Assembly: GCF_000023265.1 (NCBI RefSeq)
Contig: NC_013124.1
Span: 558,001 to 622,000, forward strand
From: Acidimicrobium ferrooxidans DSM 10331
GTDB taxonomy: Bacteria; Actinomycetota; Acidimicrobiia; Acidimicrobiales; Acidimicrobiaceae
DNA length: 64,000 bases
Direction: 5' to 3'
Shown: piece by piece, positions 43,035 to 50,490 of the stretch
Numbering within the stretch: the first letter of the stretch is position 1
Layout of the letters: every line of letters begins with the position of its first letter
The notes under the pieces: generated by a model
The model's database searches: none
Seen by the model: only the letters and a program-made list of their open reading frames with translations
What the model was told of the DNA's origin: nothing
Translations under genes and position numbers: made by a program

Positions 43035-43829
43035 CTAGGAGTGGTGCTCTACGTAGCGAGCGATACGCAGGTGGGTCGCCTGGCGCCGACGACCATCGGC
43101 CAGCGACCTCGGTGAGTATCCAGGGACCGGTTGTCGGTCGGCGATCGCGGCGAGGCGAGTTCCCGTGTCCATCGCGTGCTGCCAAGCCCGAGCCTGACCG
43201 AGTGCGGTGTAGGCGAGCGCGACGCCAGCGGCGAGAGCAACGACGACGAGACCGGTCCGTAGGAGCGACCCGCTGCGGCGGGCCAGCGCGCCGCGGAGGT
43301 CGTGGCCCGAGCTGTGCAACGAGCGCTTGGAGTAGGCAAAGGTATGGATGAAGAGGAGCACCAGCCAGATCCCGGCGAGCAGGAAGTGCGCAGGCGCGAG
43401 GAAGGTGTCGGAGAACGACGTCGGCCCGGCGAACGTGAGCTCGGCACCTGAGAGGACGACGAGCACGGTGACCACGACGAGCAGGGGAGCGAGCAACCGG
43501 AGCGGGAGCCACGGTGCACTGCGTACGTGCGCCGGCGAGCTCGAGCGGTAGAAGGAGGCGAAGCGCCACGTCGCGAGCCCGAGCTTCAGTACGAGCATCG
43601 GGATCAGGACGACCCCGATGACGATGTGCCAGAAGAGCGCGATGCGCAGGTCGAGCGCTGTGAGGACCTCGAGCGCGCTCAGGACGAGCAATGCAACGCC
43701 GCCGAGCGCAACTCCCCTCGCGACCGCGATCGCTCGGGGCGACTCGCGCGCTCGTTCCTCGTCGAGACGGTCGAACGACGCGTGATCGAAGAGGTGTTCG
43801 AAGAGCGAGTTCTCCTCGCTGTAGAGCAC
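43035..43829 (-). CDS. Four-helix cytochrome b-like membrane protein (paralogue 1)
   Basis: A 264-residue membrane protein with about five helices. Histidines lie inside or near helices: LFWHIVIGVVLIPML, APAHFLLAGIWLVLL and LFIHTFAYSKR. The pattern WHIVIGVVLIPMLVLKLGLATWRFASFYR closely matches HILIGMVLIPVMGYKIIVATYRFAMYYL in the gene at 63516, so the two are paralogues. The spacing suits heme ligation as in cytochrome b561/DUF4405-like proteins, but heme binding is an inference. GTG 43829 has GGGAGG 4 nt upstream; the track from 43892 begins at a TTG next to a TATACT box and lacks support. Confidence 0.7.
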   Translation of the reverse strand: MLYSEENSLFEHLFDHASFDRLDEERARESPRAIAVARGVALGGVALLVLSALEVLTALDLRIALFWHIVIGVVLIPMLVLKLGLATWRFASFYRSSSPAHVRSAPWLPLRLLAPLLVVVTVLVVLSGAELTFAGPTSFSDTFLAPAHFLLAGIWLVLLFIHTFAYSKRSLHSSGHDLRGALARRSGSLLRTGLVVVALAAGVALAYTALGQARAWQHAMDTGTRLAAIADRQPVPGYSPRSLADGRRRQATHLRIARYVEHHS

Positions 43830-43891
43830 ACGACCTCCCAGGCACGAACGTCCCAGCGGCGCGATCGAGCGACAGAGACGTCCTTGGTTCA

Positions 43892-43897
43892 AGTATA
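43892..43897 (-). promoter_or_regulatory. Probable -10 box TATACT
   Basis: TATACT on the minus strand about 60 nt before the preferred GTG start of the cytochrome-b-like gene. It is close to consensus, and the gene has a ribosome binding site, so a leadered transcript is expected. Confidence 0.45.
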
Positions 43898-43923
43898 CGG
43901 TCTGGGCAGGTGTCGCGTCGGGA

Positions 43924-44163
43924 TCAACCCTCGGCGGGCGGTCGCAGGTCGATCGTGAAGGTCAAGATGCCGTCCTCAAGCTTGGCCGTGGCGTCGGCAA
44001 GTAGCGAGAAGTCGAAGTAGTCGAGTTCGGCCTGCTCGCGGAAGCGACGGCGCTCCGGGCCCTCGACGGGTGGGAGCGGCCGCTGTCGTACGGCTTCGGC
44101 GCGTTGGCGAAAGCGTTCGACGATCGCGGTCGGATCGAAGCTCGCGGCCTCGTCGCTCGGCAT
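43924..44163 (-). CDS. Small conserved-looking hypothetical protein
   Basis: A 79-residue acidic/basic protein: an N-terminal helix (AIVERFRQRAEAVRQR), a linker, and LDYFDFSLLADATAKLEDGILTFTIDL. The composition is protein-like and unlike the surrounding shadow frames, and GGAGGTCTC lies just upstream of the ATG. I do not recognise a family. It is divergent from the zinc-ribbon gene operon. Confidence 0.65.
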   Translation of the reverse strand: MPSDEAASFDPTAIVERFRQRAEAVRQRPLPPVEGPERRRFREQAELDYFDFSLLADATAKLEDGILTFTIDLRPPAEG

Positions 44164-44304
44164 GAGACCTCCTCGTGGTCGGTGTCGACACGGCTCTGGA
44201 CCACGGCAGCGAACCTGCGGGCATGCCGGGCCGTGGTGGCGCGTTAGACCAGTCTACGAGGGGCGCTGCGAATCGGAAGGCAGCGGCCCTCGTGGCCTGC
44301 AGAG

Positions 44305-44310
44305 TAGACT
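44305..44310 (+). promoter_or_regulatory. Probable -10 box TAGACT of the 44.4-48.2 kb operon
   Basis: TAGACT about 100 nt before the first start codon. The transcript would begin near 44317 and carry a hairpin-rich leader. Confidence 0.45.
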
Positions 44311-44408
44311 GGCGTGGGCGCCTGCCGAGGCAGGGCCACTGCACGGCTCGCGGGCGAGCACGGTGCCAGCGGCCGAAGGGCCGCGCGAGGAGAGAGCGGG
44401 AGTGGCTC
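44311..44408 (+). ncRNA. Structured 5' leader, possible cis-regulatory RNA
   Basis: Three strong hairpins fit between the -10 box and the ribosome binding site: CCTGCC-GA-GGCAGG (44321-44334); GCTCGC-GG-GCGAGC (44346-44359) extended by GCAC/GTGC (44341-44344 with 44363-44366); and GCGGCC-GAAG-GGCCGC (44369-44384). The GAGGAG and GGGAG sequences and GTG 44409 follow. The arrangement suggests a folded leader that could control translation. I do not match it to a known RNA family. Confidence 0.35.
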
Positions 44409-44633
44409 GTGAAGAAGGGGCGTCATCGCCGGTACGAGGAGGCCCGCAAGGCCAAGCGTGGGCTTGCGGCGCCGCTGGTTCGTTGTGACGAGTGCGGAGG
44501 CGATGCGGTTCACGGCCACGCATCGTGGTGCCGGGCCTATCTCCTCGAGGAGGAGCTGTTCGCTGGCCACGTCGATGACGACGGTGAGCCAGAGCCGTCG
44601 GCGTGGATCGAGGGGGAGCGCGGGGCCGAGTGA
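44409..44633 (+). CDS. Small zinc-ribbon-like protein
   Basis: A 74-residue protein: a basic N-terminus (KKGRHRRYEEARKAKRG), then RCDECGGDAVHGHASWC with Cys-x2-Cys and a later His/Cys that could bind zinc, then an acidic C-terminus. The family is unknown. GTG 44409 has GGGAG about 8 nt upstream; the frame further upstream is the leader region and not protein-like. Its stop overlaps the next start (GTGA), so it is coupled to the hydrolase. Confidence 0.6.
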   Translation: MKKGRHRRYEEARKAKRGLAAPLVRCDECGGDAVHGHASWCRAYLLEEELFAGHVDDDGEPEPSAWIEGERGAE

Positions 44634-45475
44634 GCGAGCCGCACGCGGTTCCACCCGAGTCGTCGGAGATCGTCTATTCACTGATCGAAGACATCGACGG
44701 CATTGAGATCGCGGCGCGCTATCGGCGCGGCGACGATCCCCTCCTTGTGTATCTCCACGGATGGGGTCGGTCGTTGGCGGACTTCGCGCCGTACCTCGGC
44801 CGAGGTCCATGGTCGGCCGTGGCACTCGACCTGCCTGGGTTCGGTCGTTCGACGCCACCGCTTCGACCGATGGGCGCGCGGGGCTACGCGGAGTTGCTCC
44901 GAGAGCCGCTCGCCAGCTTGCGGCGACGCCTGCAGGCCTCACGCATGATCCTCGTGGGCCACTCGTTCGGCGGACGGATCGCGGCCGAGTTCGCCGGACT
45001 CGCGACCGACGCGGACGCCCTGGCAGGCGTGGTGATCGTGGCGAGTCCACTGCTGCGCCCTCAGGGTGGTCGGCCTGCGCTCGGCTATCGCGTGGTGCGA
45101 TCGCTGCACGCTGCCCATCTCGTGCCCGCCACGGCGCTCGAGTGGGCACGCGGGCGTTGGGGATCGACCGACTACCGCCAGGCGACCGGGGTCATGCGCG
45201 ACGTGCTCGTTCGGACGGTGAACGAGCAACACCTTGGTGCGCTCGAGCGTGCTCGGGTTCCCGTCGAGTTGGTGTGGGGTGCGCTCGATACGGCGTGTCC
45301 GGTTCCGCTCGCCGAGCGCGTCGCGGCGCGCGTCGCGGGAGCGAACCTCGACATCCGAGCGGGCGTGGGTCACGACGTCCCGCGCGACGCTCCGGAGGCC
45401 GTGTGGGGCGCGATCCATCGACTCCTCGGGCGGATCGAGCCTCCCGTCGGCTGCGAGGAGCAGCTCAGTGAGTAG
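44630..45475 (+). CDS. Alpha/beta hydrolase
   Basis: A 281-residue alpha/beta-fold hydrolase. The oxyanion segment is YLHGWGRSLADF, the nucleophile elbow is VGHSFGGRIAAEF (Ser), the acid is in WGALDTACPV, and the His is in GVGHDVPRDAP. The substrate is unknown. The gene overlaps both neighbours (4 nt with the zinc-ribbon gene, 8 nt with the Mur-like ligase), so it belongs to the same operon and probably the same pathway. Confidence 0.9.
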   Translation: MSEPHAVPPESSEIVYSLIEDIDGIEIAARYRRGDDPLLVYLHGWGRSLADFAPYLGRGPWSAVALDLPGFGRSTPPLRPMGARGYAELLREPLASLRRRLQASRMILVGHSFGGRIAAEFAGLATDADALAGVVIVASPLLRPQGGRPALGYRVVRSLHAAHLVPATALEWARGRWGSTDYRQATGVMRDVLVRTVNEQHLGALERARVPVELVWGALDTACPVPLAERVAARVAGANLDIRAGVGHDVPRDAPEAVWGAIHRLLGRIEPPVGCEEQLSE

Positions 45476-47048
45476 CGTCGCCGGCACTCTCGGAATCGTC
45501 ATCGGGCTCGCCTCCTGGGTGGGGGCGCTCCGGTGGCTCCGCGTCGCCCAACGCGAGCACTACATCCCGGGTCGCATCTGGCTCTTCGTGCGACTGTGGT
45601 TGCGTGAGTCCCCGGCGTCCATCGTCATTGCGGTGGTCGGGTTCTTTGGGGCGGTGTCTGCGTGGAGCTCGGCACTGCCGCGGATCCCTCACCTCATCGC
45701 AGGAGCGGTCGCGGCGGCCGCGAGCATCGCGGCGCCGATCGGCCTCGGTCTTCGCGGGCGCACGAGCCCGTTGGCCCTCACCTGGCGCCTGCGTCGACTG
45801 GCGCTCGTCGTCGTGATGGTCGATCTCGTCGTGGTCGGCGTCGGTATCGCGGTTGGCGAGCCGCTCGGTGCGGCCGTGAGCGCCGGCTGGCTCTCGCCGC
45901 TCCTCGTGGATCTCGCACTGCGCATCACCGCGCCGCTCGAGCGCAGGCTGATGGGCCGCTTCGTCGACGAGGCGACGTCTCGGCTCAGGCGTGTTCGCCC
46001 GCGCGTCGTCGGTATCACCGGATCGTTCGGCAAGACCACGACGAAGGGCTACGTTGCGGCCCTCGTCGAGGGGACGTATCGCACGCTCGCGACGCCCGCG
46101 TCGTTCAACAACCGCGGGGGTCTCGCTCGCGCCATCAATGAGCATCTCACATCCGACGTCGAGGTCTTCGTTGCCGAGATGGGCATGTTCGGACCCGGCG
46201 AGATCGCCGAGCTCGTCTCGTGGGTCAGGCCGGAGATCAGTGTCATCACCGCCATCGGCCCGGTCCACCTCGAACGGCTCGGATCCGAGGCGGCCATCGT
46301 GCGAGCGAAGCTCGAAATCGTCGAGACGGCTCGGGTGGTGGTGCTCAACGTGGACTATCCGCGCTTGGCGCTGGCTGCGAACGCGCTGGAGCAGGAGGGC
46401 GCGAGGCGGGTCGTTCGGGTGTCGGCGATCTCGCTCGAGGCGGACGTCGCGGTCAAGCCCAACGACGAGGGCGAGGTCGTCGTCTACGCGCACGGCGCGA
46501 AGATCGCCAAGGCGGCGCTCGCCGACGTCGTGGCCGGCAACCTCGCCTGCGCGGTCGCCGTCGCGCTCGAGCTGGGGGTGGCGCCGGAGGACATCGCCGA
46601 GCGGCTCGGACGCATCAAGCCAGCGCCCAACCGGCTCGTCGCCGGCGTCTCGCCGACCTCGGGCGTCGAGGTCCTCGACGACACCTACAACGCGAACCCG
46701 ATGGGTGCGCGCCGGGCACTCGATGCGCTCGGCGCGCGCCGTGACGGTGGAGGGCGGCGCGTGGTAGTGACGCCGGGCATGATCGAGCTCGGGCGCCGTC
46801 AGTACCTGGAGAACTTCAAGTTCGCCAAGGCCGCGGCTCAGGTTGCTTCGCACATCATCGTCGTCGGACGCACCAATCGACGAGCCCTCGAGGCCGGTGC
46901 CGACGAGGGGCGGGACGAACCCGGCTCGACGCTCCAGGAGCTACGATGGGCTCCCGATCGGGAGCATGCGGTCGCGCTGGTCCGCGAGATGCTGGAGCCG
47001 GGCGACGTCGTCCTGTACGAGAACGACCTTCCCGACCACTACCCGTAG
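45468..47048 (+). CDS. Membrane-anchored Mur ligase-like protein (MurF-like)
   Basis: A 526-residue protein. Residues 1-160 form about five membrane helices; these stand where MurE/MurF carry their UDP-sugar binding domain. The Mur ligase ATP-binding domain follows, with P-loop GITGSFGKTTTK near residue 182, ATPASFNNRGGLARAINEHL, FVAEMGMFGPGEIAEL and ITAIGPVHLERL. The C-terminal domain has VLDDTYNANPMGARRAL and VVTPGMIELG, which are MurF-like. It should join an amino acid or peptide to a carboxylate with ATP, probably at the membrane. The D-Ala-D-Ala ligase homologue downstream suggests a dipeptide substrate. GTG 45468 has GAGGAG 7 nt upstream. Confidence 0.88.
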   Translation: MSSVAGTLGIVIGLASWVGALRWLRVAQREHYIPGRIWLFVRLWLRESPASIVIAVVGFFGAVSAWSSALPRIPHLIAGAVAAAASIAAPIGLGLRGRTSPLALTWRLRRLALVVVMVDLVVVGVGIAVGEPLGAAVSAGWLSPLLVDLALRITAPLERRLMGRFVDEATSRLRRVRPRVVGITGSFGKTTTKGYVAALVEGTYRTLATPASFNNRGGLARAINEHLTSDVEVFVAEMGMFGPGEIAELVSWVRPEISVITAIGPVHLERLGSEAAIVRAKLEIVETARVVVLNVDYPRLALAANALEQEGARRVVRVSAISLEADVAVKPNDEGEVVVYAHGAKIAKAALADVVAGNLACAVAVALELGVAPEDIAERLGRIKPAPNRLVAGVSPTSGVEVLDDTYNANPMGARRALDALGARRDGGGRRVVVTPGMIELGRRQYLENFKFAKAAAQVASHIIVVGRTNRRALEAGADEGRDEPGSTLQELRWAPDREHAVALVREMLEPGDVVLYENDLPDHYP

Positions 47049-47093
47049 AGCGAGCGCGGGAGCGCTCACGGCTGACGAGCAGAAGGAGGCAAC

Positions 47094-48203
47094 GTGGCCA
47101 CGACGCGCGTCGGCGTCTGCTTCGGCGGCCCAAGTCCCGAGCATGACATCTCCATCCTCACCGGGCTGCAGGCGCTCCGCGCGCTGGCCGAGAGCGGTGG
47201 GTCACCGGTCGCGATCTACTGGTCGAAGGAGGGGTCGTTCTACCGCGTCGAGCCCTCCCTCGAGGCCGAGGCCTACGCGGGCGGGGTCCCGGCGGGGGCG
47301 AGACCGCTCGAGCTCGTCGTCGGGCGCGACGGCGGCTTCGTCGAGCCGAGGGGCGGCCTGCGACCAAAGCGCGAGCTGCTCGAGCTCGACGTGGTGGTGA
47401 ACTGCTGTCACGGCGGTCCGGGCGAGGACGGGGCGCTCCAGGGGGCGCTCGATCTTGCGGGCGTGCGCTACACCGGCCCCAGTGCTCGGACCGCCGCACT
47501 CGGGATGGACAAACTCGCGTTCGCGAGCCTGTTGCGCCACCACGGCATCGCGTGCTTGCCGCGCGAGGACGGGCGCCGCGTGACCTTCGACGGACCCTAC
47601 ATCGCCAAGCCGCGCTTCGGCGGCTCGTCGATCGGTATCGAGGTCCTCGAGGATCGGGCCCAGCTCGAGGCACGCATGCAGCGCTCGGAGCATTTCCGCG
47701 ACGGCATGGTCGTCGAGCCCTATCGCCCCGACCTCATGGATGTACAGGTAGCCCTCCGGCGTTTCCCGACCCCGACCCTGTCGGCGATCGAGCGTCCACT
47801 GCGCAGCGCCCCGGGCGAGCCCATCCTCACCTATCGAGAGAAGTACCAGCCCATCGGGGGCATGGCGACGGCCCCACGGGAGTTGCCGGCTGCGATCGCT
47901 CCCGAGCTCGCCGAGACCATTCGCTCCCTTGCCCTCAGCGTGGGCGAACTCCTCGATTCGCGGGGAGTCATGCGGGTGGATTTTCTCGCCAGCACCGAGG
48001 GCGAGTGCTACGTCAACGAGGTCAACACCATCCCAGGGAGCCTGTCGCACTACCTGTTCGTCGAGCCGAAGATCCCCTTTGCGGCCCAGCTCGAGGCCGA
48101 CATCCGCGAGGCACTCGAGCGAGCGACCTATCGGCCGAACGTGGCCGGGGCCGACGGCTCGGTCCTGCGCTCGGCGGGGTCCATCGCGGCCAAGCTCGCC
48201 TGA
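47094..48203 (+). CDS. D-alanine-D-alanine ligase family ATP-grasp protein
   Basis: A 369-residue ATP-grasp ligase. It has the N-terminal GVCFGGPSPEHDISILTG, NCCHGGPGEDGALQGALDLAGVRYTGPS, KPRFGGSSIGIEVL, and the metal-binding C-terminus FLASTEGECYVNEVNTIPGSLSHYLF. These match Ddl, which joins two D-alanines. Sequence around the second substrate site (MDVQVALRRFPTPTLS) is unusual, so the product may not be D-Ala-D-Ala. The gene follows the Mur-like ligase by 45 nt with AAGGAGG 5 nt before its GTG. The pair mirrors the MurF/Ddl step of peptidoglycan synthesis. Confidence 0.9.
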   Translation: MATTRVGVCFGGPSPEHDISILTGLQALRALAESGGSPVAIYWSKEGSFYRVEPSLEAEAYAGGVPAGARPLELVVGRDGGFVEPRGGLRPKRELLELDVVVNCCHGGPGEDGALQGALDLAGVRYTGPSARTAALGMDKLAFASLLRHHGIACLPREDGRRVTFDGPYIAKPRFGGSSIGIEVLEDRAQLEARMQRSEHFRDGMVVEPYRPDLMDVQVALRRFPTPTLSAIERPLRSAPGEPILTYREKYQPIGGMATAPRELPAAIAPELAETIRSLALSVGELLDSRGVMRVDFLASTEGECYVNEVNTIPGSLSHYLFVEPKIPFAAQLEADIREALERATYRPNVAGADGSVLRSAGSIAAKLA

Positions 48204-48226
48204 GGAACACGACCCCTCGTCACGAG

Positions 48227-48232
48227 TAGGGT
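48227..48232 (+). promoter_or_regulatory. Leaderless -10 box TAGGGT for PH-domain gene
   Basis: TAGGGT 8 nt before GTG 48241, within the 37-nt gap after the ligase gene. It suggests an internal promoter that separates this gene set from the ligase operon. Confidence 0.5.
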
Positions 48233-48240
48233 GGGCCGCT

Positions 48241-48939
48241 GTGGCGAGGGGTCATCCGACGACCGGTCTGCGGGATCAACGCCCGAGCGTGCAGCGGCGC
48301 GTCGCGGCGTTGCTCGTGTCGAACGAGCGCCTCGAGCACGTCTTCCATCCCCACTGGTGGCGACTCATCGAGGCGAGCGGCGGTGGGCTCGTCGGGCTCG
48401 TCGTCGCGGCGCTCGTGGCTGGCGTCGGATTCGGACCATCGTTGCTCATCGCGGCCCCGGTCGCGGTGGGCTCGGTCCTGTGGATCGTGATCGGGGTAGT
48501 GCGCTGGCGGTCCGAACTCCTGTTGCTCACGGATCGCCGGGTCGTGTTCACCCGAGGAGTCTTCGCCCGCCGCACGAGCGAGATCCCACTGAAGCACGTG
48601 AACGACGTCTCCACCGAGCAGGGGCTCATCGGGAGGTTGCTCGACTTCGGCAGGGTTCGTATCGTCTCGGGCAACGCCAACGGACAAGAGGTCGTGACCT
48701 ACCTCCACGGGCCGGCGCGCCTTCGCCAGGAGATTTCGCGACTGACTCAAGCGAGCGAGTCGACGCCGACTCCAACGGCGACATCGACCGGGGGGAGCCT
48801 CGTCGAGCAGATCCAGATGCTCGCGTTCTTGCATCGCATGGGCGAGATCAGCGACGACGAGTTCCAGCGCGCCAAGGAGCAGGTGCTCTGGGGCGACGGC
48901 GCGCGAGAGTCCGAAGGGGACGTCGAAGGAGGACCGTGA
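48241..48939 (+). CDS. Membrane protein with bacterial PH domain and SHOCT tail
   Basis: A 232-residue protein. Two membrane helices (GLVGLVVAALVAGVGFGPSL, IAAPVAVGSVLWIVIGVV) precede a bPH_2/YdbT-type domain with the typical ELLLLTDRRVVFTRGVFARR, EIPLKHVNDVSTEQGLIGRLLDFG and VRIVSGNANGQEV. The C-terminal ~35 residues are a SHOCT motif (LAFLHRMGEISDDEFQRAKEQVL). The function is unknown. The start GTG 48241 is 8 nt after TAGGGT without a ribosome binding site. Its stop overlaps the methyltransferase start. Confidence 0.85.
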   Translation: MARGHPTTGLRDQRPSVQRRVAALLVSNERLEHVFHPHWWRLIEASGGGLVGLVVAALVAGVGFGPSLLIAAPVAVGSVLWIVIGVVRWRSELLLLTDRRVVFTRGVFARRTSEIPLKHVNDVSTEQGLIGRLLDFGRVRIVSGNANGQEVVTYLHGPARLRQEISRLTQASESTPTPTATSTGGSLVEQIQMLAFLHRMGEISDDEFQRAKEQVLWGDGARESEGDVEGGP

Positions 48940-49736
48940 CCATACTCGACCCGATCGAGGCGCGATGGCGCCGCAACCTTGCTGCGTGGGCCATCCCACC
49001 CGAGATCGCGCGCCACGGCGACGCGTCGCCGTGGCGGCTCGATCCGGCGATGTTCCTGCCCGATCCCGACGCACCGCTCTCGCCGTCGCATCGGGCGACG
49101 CGTGCGTTGCTCGAGCGCGCCGATGAGGGGAGCCTGCTCGACGTGGGCTCCGGGGCGGGAGCCGCCTTCTGGCCGGTCGTCGAGTCCGCGCGGCGGGTGA
49201 TCGCCCTCGACGAGCACGCTGGCATGATCGAGGCCCTGCTCGCCGAGGCGAGGCGCCACCCGACCGTCCTCGTCGAGACCCGGGTGGGACGGCTCGAGGA
49301 GCTGTTGCCGACCATGGAGTCCGTCGACGTCGTCACGTCACACCACGTCGCCTACAACGTCGCCGACCTCGGCCTCTACCTTGGCGAGTTGGTGCGGATC
49401 GCTCACGTCGGGATGGTCCTCGAACTCACCTTGCACCATCCCCACTACGGCTCGGCCGCCATGTTCGAGGCGCTCTGGGGCGTTGCGCGCCCGAGCGAGC
49501 CGAGCGCAGCCGACGTCATCGAGGCCTTGTGGGCGCTGGGCCTCGAGCCTACGGTCGAGGTCCACTCGGGCACACGACGCCGAGACGACCCCGCGGCGCG
49601 TCGTGAGGCGCTCCGGCGACGCCTCTGCCTCGGCGAGCAGGAGGTCGCGCGCCTCGACGAGCTGCTTCGCGATCCGGGCGAGCTCGCCAATCCGTCGGTG
49701 ACGATCGTGGTGGACCTCGATGAGCGCACCGCTTGA
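48936..49736 (+). CDS. Class I SAM-dependent methyltransferase-like protein
   Basis: A 266-residue protein with a Rossmann methyltransferase core: motif I LLDVGSGAGAAFWPVV, the acidic end of strand 2 in RRVIALDEHAGMIEAL, then VDVVTSHHVAYNVADLGLYL and VGMVLELTLHH. The substrate is unknown; no further catalytic motif is visible. AAGGAGGACC precedes GTG 48936, which overlaps the upstream stop. It overlaps the next hydrolase gene by 17 nt. Confidence 0.82.
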   Translation: MTILDPIEARWRRNLAAWAIPPEIARHGDASPWRLDPAMFLPDPDAPLSPSHRATRALLERADEGSLLDVGSGAGAAFWPVVESARRVIALDEHAGMIEALLAEARRHPTVLVETRVGRLEELLPTMESVDVVTSHHVAYNVADLGLYLGELVRIAHVGMVLELTLHHPHYGSAAMFEALWGVARPSEPSAADVIEALWALGLEPTVEVHSGTRRRDDPAARREALRRRLCLGEQEVARLDELLRDPGELANPSVTIVVDLDERTA

Positions 49737-50490
49737 GCTCTGGTGGGAGCGCACGGGGCACGGCGAACGGGGCGACGCCGTCTTGCTCCACGGCCTGGCC
49801 GGTTCGAGCGACGACTTCCCGGCCGAGCTCGATGCAAGGCTCGGGCGTCTCGGGTTCGGGACGGTGCGCATCGATCTTCGTGACAGCGGCCGGTCTCCTC
49901 GGCTCGACGCCGACGGTCTGCCGCGTGTGTTCGAGCTGCTCGCCGGTGATCGCGACGCCGCGCCGTACCGGCTCGTCGACATGGCCCGCGACGTGGTGCA
50001 GGTGCTCGAGCGAGCGAGCGTGTCACGCGCGTTGCTCGTCGGCGTCTCCTTGGGTGGCATGGTGGCTCAGCACGTCACGGTGATCGCGCCGGAGCGCGCC
50101 GCGGGTCTGTGTCTCGTCTCGAGCGCGAGCCAGCCCGACCTCGCGAGCCTCGTCGATCCCACGGTTCTCGCACCCCTCCTTCGCGCGGGTCTCGCGGCCC
50201 TCGATGCCGGTGACGGCGACTCGAGGGGCGGTGCCGGCGCTCTTCGACAGCTCGGCGCGGTCGTCGCCAGCGACCCGTGGCGTGAGGCGATCGCGCAGTG
50301 CGCGCCGGCGACGCTGATCGTCCACGGTGCCGCCGATCCGCTCATCGGGGTTCGTGCTGCCTTTGACACGTGGGCCGAGCTCGAGCGGGCACGGCTCGTC
50401 GTGATCGCCGAGCGCGGACACGAATGGACGACGTCGGCGTGGGACCTTGTGTGGCCGCACCTGGCTCGCTTCGGTCGGAGCGTTCGATGA
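49720..50490 (+). CDS. Alpha/beta hydrolase
   Basis: A 256-residue alpha/beta hydrolase of the 3-oxoadipate enol-lactonase/HHDH type. The segments are VLLHGLAGSSDDF, RIDLRDSGRS, the nucleophile elbow VGVSLGGMVAQHV (Ser), VHGAADPLIGV (Asp) and AERGHEWTTSAW (His). It is probably an esterase or lactonase; the substrate is unknown. It overlaps genes on both sides (17 nt and 4 nt). Confidence 0.9.
   Translation: MSAPLELWWERTGHGERGDAVLLHGLAGSSDDFPAELDARLGRLGFGTVRIDLRDSGRSPRLDADGLPRVFELLAGDRDAAPYRLVDMARDVVQVLERASVSRALLVGVSLGGMVAQHVTVIAPERAAGLCLVSSASQPDLASLVDPTVLAPLLRAGLAALDAGDGDSRGGAGALRQLGAVVASDPWREAIAQCAPATLIVHGAADPLIGVRAAFDTWAELERARLVVIAERGHEWTTSAWDLVWPHLARFGRSVR

Noticed and set aside
44305-44410. 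RNase P RNA, SRP RNA or tRNA in the structured leader
   Set aside because: None of the conserved sequence blocks of these RNAs is present; only generic hairpins are seen.
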